A stretch of DNA of 64,000 bases from Costus lasius (Eukaryota > Streptophyta > Magnoliopsida > Zingiberales > Costaceae). The notes under the pieces are model-generated. The model was not told the DNA's origin. It saw only the letters and a list, made by a program, of their open reading frames with translations, and ran no database searches. Location: NCBI GenBank assembly GCA_027563935.2, contig CM050449.1, forward strand, positions 74,304,556-74,368,555, in the 5' to 3' direction. Both the position numbers and the translations under genes were made by a program. Shown one piece after another: positions 56,565 through 64,000 of the stretch (positions are counted from its first letter, which is position 1; the number at the start of each line of letters is the position of its first letter).

Positions 56565-58528
56565 TGTTGGGAAACCCCAGGGATATTTTATAATTTTCAG
56601 AAATAGAGATTACAATATACATTGCACAGCGGAAGCAATATCCCCGAAACAGGCCGGTCCCAAAAACCCAGTGAAGATCGCAAGCAAGAGAGTCGACACG
56701 ATGAGTTAGGAAGTACCTTAGAGCAAGATGAGGTCGATGTCGTGATAGGCGCCCAAGCGTGCGCCCTCTGCAGTTTCACACACACGGATGCCTCGAGTCC
56801 TCTTCTTCCACGCCCGGTGCTAGCCTCGGGAAGAAGATCCAAGCCTTAGTTCTCTTCTTGAATGCTTGCGCCACCTCCAAGGTAGAAGCGCCTAGAAGAA
56901 GGAGAGGAGAAGTAGTCGCCAAGTCCAAGTCCTTCTTGAGCCAAGAGGAGAAGAAGAAGATTTGTGCTTGCGGCTAGATGATGGAGGAAGAGAAGTTGCG
57001 CCAAGAGCCTCCAAGCTTTCGCCCCTCTCTATTGATTACGCCTCCAAGGAATTGTCACACATGAGAGGGGGCGGCTAGGTGCTCTTTTATAGGGCAAGAG
57101 GCGGTTTGTTAAAAGGCTAGGATCAAGACAAGTGGGCAGCTAGGATGAGAAGGTTTGAGGCAAGGAAAATCTCCAAGACATTTCCATAATTCTGATTCAA
57201 CCATTCCTTTTGTGCCCACGCCTTTCCATGTGCGCCAAGGCCTTGCCTTGCGCCCCAAGCAATGCCATAGAGGCATTCATACCATAAGGGATAAAGGAGG
57301 GAGGCGCCAATTGCTTCCTTATGAAGCAAATTGTGCCACTTCTCCCCATTATGCCCATAGGCGCCTAGGGGAGAAGATTTGTCCCCATTATACCCTTCTA
57401 GCCCTTCTTCTCTTCATGACAACTTATTAGTGAGCCCAACTTAGCAATGGGCCTAGCCCAAAGACCATTTGTCATGCTAACCAAGCGATTGGATCCAATC
57501 CAACTTAACCCATGGTCAAATGAGGCTAACCATGGTTAATTCGGCCAATATGCCAAAAATAGAAGTTGGCTCCAATAAGTTTCTTCCATCTCATCAGGCC
57601 CATTGGAGCTGATGAAATCTCCAAAATAGATCCGAGTTATCCAATAACTCGATCATAAGGCTTCCCGATCAATACGAGAACTCGAGCATCAAGGTGTGCG
57701 ACCCTGTAGGTCCCTCTGACGTTGGCAGTGCTGACCAAATGTCACCACAAGCAGTGAGTGGCACCTAGCAGTGCATCGCTGCTACCCCATCATCGGAATG
57801 GATATCGACATCGACATCCCCATCATTGCAACAAGGTACAGATGCATTACAGTCTCTTTGCCGAACTGATATCCGATTGGACAAGTGTGTCACCACTTGT
57901 TTTCACCCAATCACATGGTTATGACTAAATCAGGTTCTCACCTGGGTATGGCCATACACTTTCAGTCATAGAACCATAGAGGAGCTCCATGGATATCATG
58001 CTTCCCTAAGGAAGGGGCAAATCCTATGTCTGTCCATTGACCTTCTCATATGGGTCGTGACATGCTCAATGACAACCGTTATGACCTCCCAACTACGGCG
58101 AGGTGTTAGGTTGTATCAAAGCAAGTACCTAACCATATAGAATGGTCAATGACCTCAAGTCAAGGGATAAATGCATCTCCTGTCACTTGTGAGGATAACT
58201 CATGACACCAAGTCATAGCCTCACAGCGGGTCTATCCAGTATATCCTCTAATGATATAACCATGTGTCTGCGTTAGCACCACGTGCCTAACCTGCCCACA
58301 TACCAGTCTCACAAGTACCATAGCTGTCCCATATCCACTAAGGTACATCGACTGGGGACTATAGTTCGAGCACAGATCCAATCTGTCTCCAGGAACATTA
58401 TCATGTAAGTACACAATCGCAGGTGTAGACAAACAATGATAACGACAATGCCAGAAAGATATATGAATATCAGAGTCAAGTAGTACAAAGATGGACCAAA
58501 ACTAGGTCCTAGGGCATATACACCAACA
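56565..58528 (-). mobile_element. Copia-D solo LTR, inverted
   Basis: The 1964-bp LTR starts TGTTGGGAAACCCC and ends TATACACCAACA on the plus strand, with GATTG at 56560-56564 and 58529-58533. On its own strand it has a TATA box at 57091-57085 and a donor-like CTAAG/GTACTTCC near 56715. It is closer to D2 than to D1 in lacking the palindrome array. Confidence 0.92.
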
Positions 58529-58844
58529 GATTGGTCTCTACGTGATTGTCTGCACGAAAGTGAGATAATCCTTTTATGAAATAAATTAGGTCTTTATCGT
58601 AGCAAGATTTGATTAACGAACCTTTTATTTATATCTTATCATTGAAATCAAGGTGGATGAAACCCTAGTCCCATGTTTTTCTCTCTGATTATCTTTTGTG
58701 TTAGCTATACTGCTTACTTTCATCATATTTAGTTTACTTAGCTAGCGAGAAAATAATTATTTGGTAATTAACAATAAGGTCTCTGTGGATCGATATTTTT
58801 ATTACTTCGATAATTCCGTGCACTTGCGGAAGCCTATCAGTCAG

Positions 58845-59207
58845 CAAACAAGAAGTGATTGAGCATACTCCTATTGTTGATAAGATTTTCCAATTATAGA
58901 TGTGGTGAGTACTGAATGTGGTGAACTCTCCAAAGGGGATGTTGATGACATAGCTACTTTTTTCAAAAAGGATGATCTAAATCTGGGCTGGCCAAGTGAT
59001 CTAGATGACAAAATAAGTAAAATGTCTTACGAGATGAAGGTTGAGAATGCTACAAATACACATTGGAAGACTTAACACTACTTGCATGTATTCTGAGGAG
59101 AAGAAAAACTTTATGCGGTAAAGAAATATATTGTTGATAAGCGAGTTGAGAAAAGACCATCTAATACATAGCTTTGAGGACAAGGCTGTAGTTTGAGAGG
59201 GGGTAAT
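58845..59207 (+). other. Gypsy-B 3' internal remnant
   Basis: This stretch has no intact frame. Near its end it has GAGGACAAGGCTGTAGTTTG and GAGAGGGGGTAA (59194-59205), a polypurine tract that fits the position before the 3' LTR. Short frames such as ECGELSKGDVDD are not recognised. Confidence 0.6.
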
Positions 59208-59404
59208 TATTACGAGCACAATACCATTAGTAGGTTATGTAATAAAGCGAATCTGGATCGATATGTTATACCCGGTTCGCTAAGTAGGAAAACATTATAA
59301 ATAAGGGCCAAGGGTTAGAGTAGAGTGTCCAAGTATTTTTTTATTCTCGTATTAGGGCGTGCTTTGCATGATTTCTCGTCGGTGATGGCTGAGGTGTTCT
59401 ATTA
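59208..59404 (+). mobile_element. Gypsy-B 3' LTR
   Basis: The 197-bp LTR starts TATTACGAGCACAATACC (TG mutated) and ends TGTTCTATTA, followed by GTTAC. It is uninterrupted and so defines how the split 5' LTR should read. The two LTRs differ at roughly one base in ten, which fits an old element. Confidence 0.78.
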
Positions 59405-59409
59405 GTTAC

Positions 59410-59653
59410 TATTTAAGTTCTATACTCATTCCTAATATGGTTAACCTTCTTGACACAAGTAATTAACGTGCTTCAATATGTTGCAAACTTGAATCTTTGG
59501 TGCAACTACGAAGAACAAGTTTTACTCTACATCGTTCCTTGATTACATTCGAGAGTCATCAGACCATCCTGAGCAACATTGCAAATTTTGCAAATCGATA
59601 AATTTCTATTATTCTGTCATTTATTAATTTGATTAGCCTACTTGTCATAGATA
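59410..59653. other. Flank between gypsy-B and copia-A5
   Basis: AT-rich sequence without a gene. It continues after copia-A5 at 61344 into LTR-F, so it is probably part of that old inverted LTR, but its left limit is not visible. Confidence 0.4.
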
Positions 59654-61339
59654 TGAAAGTCCCCTTTATCTAAGGGGGCGAAACCCTAAGGGGGCGCATA
59701 TCATGATTTCGCAAGCGGATATTAGGGTTTCTAAGATCGAATGCATGTCATATGATTAACTTTCATGGACTTGTGTAGAACAACAATGGATCATACCATA
59801 GCCATCGCTTGGATGGTGCCTTGAAAGCAAGAGGGCGAATTGGCTCTCCTCCAAAGTCGCGCACACAAGATGAGAGATGGCTACTCCCTTGGCGTCTTTG
59901 TGCTAGCAAAGCTTCAAGGAGTCCTTTGTGTGGAGGAGATGAGATCTCTTGCGGCTAGGGCGATGAAGCTCTTCTTCCTCCTTTTCGTGAAGACAAGACA
60001 ACGCAAGAGTGGATAGGCGACAAGACAAGAACCGAAGATGCGTTGAGGCGTTGTCTAGAGATGTGGCGTTACATGACTTCCAAATATGGAAAGTCATGAA
60101 GCCATGCGCCCACTCAATGCAAACCGCCCAAAACGCATTCATATTGAACCATGCGATCACACATGTGTGAACCGGTTCAATCCAATTCGGTCCAATGCAT
60201 TTGGTTCAAAGATCAAACCAAATCAGCCTAAACCACGGTCTAGATCTCTTTGAACCAATTGGTTCAAGTTCTAACCGTTCATCTCTTGATGCTCTTGATC
60301 TCACCGATCTAGCATCAATACTCTCGATCGAAGCTTACCGATCTCAAGCCCTAATCAATCAAACATGATCAGACCAGATCTCACTTACAATCAGAGTTTA
60401 TACTCCTTTAAACTGAACCAAAACAATTCAGTCCACACGATCTGACTTAAGTAAGCCATATCATCAAATTGTGCGACCCTAAGGGTTTCCTTTAAATGTC
60501 GGTAACGATAACTTACGTTATCACGATCAGCGAGGGGTATCTAGTAACACATCACTGTCTCCCAATATAAAGGAAAGAGTCTTCCAAGACTACACCCAAA
60601 CCACAGCACAAGTGTGAATCCACTTCACTAGGCATACTTGATTCCTTTGCCACTGGATGTTCTTATTGGACAAGCGTGTCAAGCCTGTAACTCCAATATG
60701 ATGAGAATGATTAGATCAGATGAACATAGTCATCTGGGTATGGCCATACACTTTCTCAATCATCTCATCCAGGGGGCCCCTATAGAACATCACACTCCAA
60801 ACTAGGAGACGGCAATCCTTTATCTATCACTAGTGTCCTAACCTGACTCATGATCATTATCCAAGATAGTCTATAACCATTATGTTTCAAATGATATTGA
60901 ACTACCTCAAAACAATGACAATCATCATTTAGAAACACAAGTGATCTCAAGTCAGAGGACATATGCCACTTGTTTGCATACAAGGATTATTCACATCGTG
61001 ACAAGCAATTGAATATCCTAGTAGGGTCTGTCCAGTACATCCAATGTACCCATGAGTCTACATCTTATTCCATGCTCGAAGCATCCTATAAGATTAGAAC
61101 ACATATTAGTCTCAATCATATCAAGGTTGTCTCATGTTCACCAAGATATCTCGACTAAGGACTATACTGCATGTCAGCCAAGCTGAACATCATTGAGACA
61201 TTATTCAGAAGTATACATATTGCAGCAGATGATGTAACAACCTGAATAACAACCATTGCCTTTATAAACATAGAGTTTATACATGATACTGATACAATCC
61301 CGAGGCCTCAAACATTAGCCTTAAGGGCATACCCCAACA
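59654..61339 (-). mobile_element. Copia-A5 solo LTR, inverted
   Basis: The 1686-bp LTR starts TGAAAGTCCCC and ends GCATACCCCAACA on the plus strand. The flanks share GATA(T) (59650-59653 and 61340-61344), so one base of the five-base duplication seems changed. It keeps ATGGCTATG/GTATGA on the minus strand (59805-59792) and the palindrome with the AAATAT centre at 60072-60098. It is close to copia-A4. Confidence 0.9.
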
Positions 61340-61343
61340 GATA

Positions 61344-62128
61344 TTCTATATGCTCAAATAAGAGTCTAACTCTCCATCTTAGTTCATTTCAAAGAGCTAG
61401 TTTTGTTCAACTGTTGGGATTACATAGTCTCACTAAAAGTCAATAGTTCACCCTAGCGCCACCTGAAATTTGCCTAGCCACCTCAAATTCGCCCTAGCAC
61501 CGCCTCTGTCCAAAATCGTCCAAAAGAAGCCTCGGATCCCATCCAAAATCTTTCTTTTTATACTTCAATCGGTTTAGAACCCATCTAGGAAGGTTTCTGT
61601 AGAGTTTGGTTGAGTTCTAGCTGGATTCGAGTCTGAATTGAACAAAAAACTGAGTTGGGCGAAATACTCATGGCCCGTGAGTCGTTCATGGCTGCAGCTG
61701 TGAAAGTTTCTATGAAGAAAACTACTTTGCGCCGAGGCATTCATAGCCTGTGAATGATTCACAACCATGACCATGAAAGTTTCTATGAACAACGTGACTT
61801 AGGCACATAATTGTTCCATGAAGCACACGATATTCATAGCCCGTGAAGAACTCATGGATGCGACCATGAATGTCGCGTATGATCTTTTTTTCACTCCAAA
61901 TTTAATGTGTGATCTCATATTTTCCTTGGGAATCATGCCATTACTTTAAAACTCATAAAATCCATTGTTTTTATGCGATTTTATCTGTATTTTTACAAAA
62001 ACTAAGAAAAGTGAAGATTCTATACCATAGGAGATAAAAAATACTAAAAATTAGTATAAAATTACACAATTAAGCCCAAAATATTATATAAAATACAAGA
62101 AAAAATATGATATAATTGTAACTTATCA
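61344..62128 (-). mobile_element. LTR-F, old inverted Athila-like LTR fragment
   Basis: The layout follows LTR-E: a region with AAAATCGTCCAAAAG, then TGAGTTGGGCGAAA (LTR-E has AAATTGGGCGAAA), a palindrome array, GTGAAGATTCTATAC and an end in CTTATCA. The likely minus-strand start is at 62128. No target duplication was found because the other end is hidden or lost, so limits and identity are approximate. Confidence 0.55.
61660..61880 (-). repeat. Palindrome array in LTR-F, TTCATRGCC/GTGAA core
   Basis: It contains CTCATGGCCCGTGAG (61667-61681), ATTCATAGCCTGTGAAT (about 61739-61755) and ATTCATAGCCCGTGAA (about 61832-61847), with AAAGTTTCTATGAA between two of them. It stands where LTR-E has its CACGGC array. 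Confidence 0.6.
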
Positions 62129-63396
62129 ATGAACAAAGATGAAGATTCACAATCATCTTGCTCTTAGTTAATCTCATAGTTTTAGTGAACATTAGATTTA
62201 GATTTAGTTCTATTCTCAAGGGTTGCAAGGCAAGCTCATCTTTAATTTTCATGCCATTTAACTTATGCAACTTATTGCTTCCTAATTGTAGGCTTAAATT
62301 GCATGCTTAATTTTTTATTTTAATTTTAGTTTGCATGTAATTTCGGCATTGTATTTAAAAATTACACAAACAAATCTTCAAAAACTCATGAGTTGTGATC
62401 ATCCATGCTAGTCTGCATTTTTTTTTTCTAGAATCATTTATTTGCTAGCCCAACACATGTCTCGATCCTATATCAAATCCCTACAAGAACTAGAAGTGAA
62501 TGCATGGAAGAAAGAACAAGCATCAATTGAAGGTCAAGACATAGAAGACTTAGCATCTTCTTTGAGATGAAGAAGTGTCATGGATGAGATCTTCAACTCA
62601 GTCCTAAATGGATGAAGCTTGTGCAAGTGGTTGATCCCTTGAAGATGGTTGTTGTGAGATGTTGAAAAGAAGTAGAGCTATAAGTCTCGGCTAGAAGAGA
62701 TTAGAGAGAAGAAAAGAGGAAAGCGCTAGCCCTTATTATAGAGAGGAGGAAGAGGAGAAGCGACATAAGCACCAAATATTTCCTATGAAACTTCTTGATT
62801 ATTCAATACGCTAAATGATGCGCGGATGCTTACAAATATATAGGCAAGTTACTTGTTTGGGCAAAGATGTTATTTGTAGCCTTGCACATTTACAAGTTAA
62901 GCAAGATAAAATCAGCATTTATGGTGATTTCATTGGCTTGAATTCTGAAAATATTTCTTGGCGGTGTTGATTTGAAAATTCTTCCGTGTTTGATTGAGAG
63001 GGTTCCTTGTTTGTTTTTGGTGAAATTTGGAGGTCTTTTAAAATTTGTTTTCTTTACGTTCATTGCTAGACAGCGGAGGAGGGTGACACATCCTTGATTT
63101 ATGGATTGTAGATTGAGGTGATTGCATGATTTGATTTCTTTCTTGCCGAGATTCCATGGTGTGGATGGAAACTGAAATTCAAATTCTACATTTATTGCTT
63201 TTCTTGATTTGGGAGATTTTGATTGAGAGTTTTTCCTTGTGCTATATGATGTGTTGGTGCAAACAACATGGTTGTGGTTGATTTCTTTGCTTGATGAGTG
63301 AATGGTGAGTTGAAGTGCTGCCATATAAGGGCCTTCACTTGAACATGTTTAAACTATTAAAGTGTCACTTTCCATCTTGAGGGCTAGTTTAACTAA
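62129..63396. other. Unrecognised AT-rich sequence
   Basis: I find no known gene or element here. A minus-strand open frame at 62890-63324 (144 codons, starting MAALQLTIHSSSKEINHN) has many Asn, Lys and Ser codons as expected in AT-rich DNA, no motif and no clear promoter. I do not call it a gene. The part at 62690-62760 (AGAAGAGATTAGAGAGAAG) is purine-rich. This may be old retrotransposon internal sequence or plain intergenic DNA. Confidence 0.4.
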
Positions 63397-63851
63397 GGGC
63401 CTGTTTGGTTTTGCTTTTAAGCTGCTTTTAATCAGCTTTTAAATAGAAAGCAGAAAAAAACTGTTTGGTAATAAAAAGTAAAAGCAGGAAAAAACAGCAA
63501 AAAAGCAGAAGTTATAAAAGCTACAATTTGAAGCTTTTGCCTCTTTTACTTCTTAAAAAAAGTAATTTATATTATTTCATTTAAAATTTTAAGTATTATT
63601 ATTTTAAATAATTTAAAATTTTAATACTACAGAAAAATAAAATATATTATTATTTTAAATAATTTAAAATAATATATTTATCTATTATTTTAAATAATTT
63701 AAAATAATATATTTATATATTATTTTAAATTTTAATAGCAGTTAAAAAGCAATTAACCAAACATCTTATAAATTTTGACAATACAGCATAGTGCAGCACA
63801 GCACAGTTTAACACAATTATAAAGCTATTAATAGTAGGGCCAAACAGGCCC
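63397..63851. mobile_element. Tourist-like (PIF/Harbinger-type) MITE
   Basis: The 455-bp element has terminal inverted repeats GGGCCTGTTTGG/CCAAACAGGCCC and the target duplication TAA (63394-63396 and 63852-63854), both typical of PIF/Harbinger-derived Tourist elements. It has no coding capacity, so it needs a transposase from elsewhere. The centre holds an AT-rich tandem array (63590-63735). Confidence 0.85.
63590..63735. repeat. AT-rich tandem array inside MITE
   Basis: Repeated words TATTATTTTAAATAATTTAA with AATATATTTAT spacers make three to four imperfect units of about 35-60 bp. Each word is itself nearly palindromic (TTTTAAATAATTTAAAA-like). Confidence 0.75.
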
Positions 63852-63854
63852 TAA

Positions 63855-64000
63855 AGTGAGCAAGCTAACTTACTTAGCTTTTGAGAAGCTTGCAAAAAAT
63901 ACTTATAATTTATAAATGCAATACCATGAACTATTCTTAGTATGATGTATAAATTATATTTTTGTCTTTTGGGTGCATACATGGATTAGAATGCACAATC
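63855..64000. other. Right edge, nothing recognised
   Basis: AT-rich sequence after the MITE. I see no gene or repeat in it. Confidence 0.5.

Larger units (their letters stand above)
54964..58839 (+). mobile_element. Solo Athila-like LTR, interrupted by a solo D LTR
   Basis: It starts TGATGACACC and ends GAAGCCTATCA, with GTCAG at 54959-54963 and 58840-58844. Without the inserted D LTR it is about 1.9 kb. It matches the LTR at 7397-9211 along its length, including the palindrome array and the CCGTGCACTTGCGGA terminal block. No coding part remains. Confidence 0.88.
9217..59404 (+). mobile_element. Gypsy-B element, deletion derivative, massively interrupted
   Basis: This is one element with LTRs of about 190 bp, flanked by GTTAC at 9212-9216 and 59405-59409. 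Its own sequence is 9217-9242, 21221-21719, 54200-54958 and 58845-59404, about 1.9 kb in all. A decayed gag is recognisable, but no protease, RT or integrase remains, so it was already a deletion derivative. Everything else between its ends is later insertions, each with its own target duplication. Gag wording points to Ty3/gypsy; I did not assign a lineage. Confidence 0.8.

Noticed and set aside
59410..62128. A pararetrovirus or other viral insertion near the right side
   Set aside because: No coat, movement or RT motif is visible there; the sequence fits LTRs and old non-coding repeats.
62890..63324. A host gene of 144 codons on the minus strand
   Set aside because: Composition follows AT-rich DNA, there is no motif or exon structure, and nothing else supports it.

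Overview
The window is plant nuclear DNA, almost certainly from an angiosperm with a large, retrotransposon-rich genome. This rests on Ty1/copia elements primed by initiator tRNA-Met, Athila-like and other Ty3/gypsy elements, and a Tourist-like (PIF/Harbinger-type) MITE. I found no convincing host gene, rRNA, tRNA or CRISPR array. Names such as copia-A, copia-D, gypsy-B and LTR-C/E/F are labels made up for this report.

Layout. 1-2932 holds two copia-A LTRs head to head. 2933-9211 is a 5'-truncated, degenerate Athila-like element (gag, protease, RT, integrase tail, 3' LTR). 9217-59404 is one old gypsy element (B, LTRs about 190 bp, target duplication GTTAC) inflated from about 1.9 kb to 50 kb by later insertions. 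Its 5' LTR took LTR-C (9243-21215, duplication ACTAA), which took complete copia-A1 (9312-18401, GTGCC). Its internal region took inverted solo LTR-E (21725-54194, GCAGC). That holds copia-D1 (21772-52735, ATATC). D1's 5' LTR holds inverted copia-D2 (23081-44959, TAAAG). D2 holds a solo A LTR (27342-29027, GTTCT), complete copia-A2 (29800-38850, AAAGA) and another solo A LTR (43230-44890, TATAT). B also carries a solo Athila-like LTR (54964-58839, GTCAG) with a solo D LTR inside it (56565-58528, GATTG). To the right lie a solo A LTR (59654-61339), an older Athila-like LTR (to about 62128), about 1.3 kb of unrecognised AT-rich sequence, and a 455-bp Tourist-like MITE (63397-63851, TAA).

Function. 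Copia-A2 is the only element with an uninterrupted Gag-Pol frame (1293 codons, minus strand). Its two LTRs are both 1678 bp with about two differences by eye, so it is very young and possibly active. A1 is nearly as young but has an amber codon in its Gag zinc knuckle. D1 has a deleted gag, three stops and a YVND catalytic box. D2 has several stops and is split by A insertions.

The best candidate for something undescribed is the organisation of the copia leader. Every copia-A LTR that covers the region carries ATG-GC(A/T)-(ATG/CAG) directly followed by a GTA splice-donor-like sequence about 140 nt before the LTR end. In both complete elements an acceptor with branch-point-like sequence lies 21 nt before the gag ATG and would join this mini-exon to gag in frame. 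The proposed 1.9-kb intron contains the primer-binding site, a Pol III-promoter-like module and three short hairpins whose stems change in a compensatory way between copia-A, D1 and D2. This suggests that spliced RNA serves translation and unspliced RNA serves packaging and reverse transcription. It is inference from sequence and needs RNA data. A second unusual theme is that the Athila-like LTRs carry arrays of short palindromes whose core sequence differs between subfamilies.
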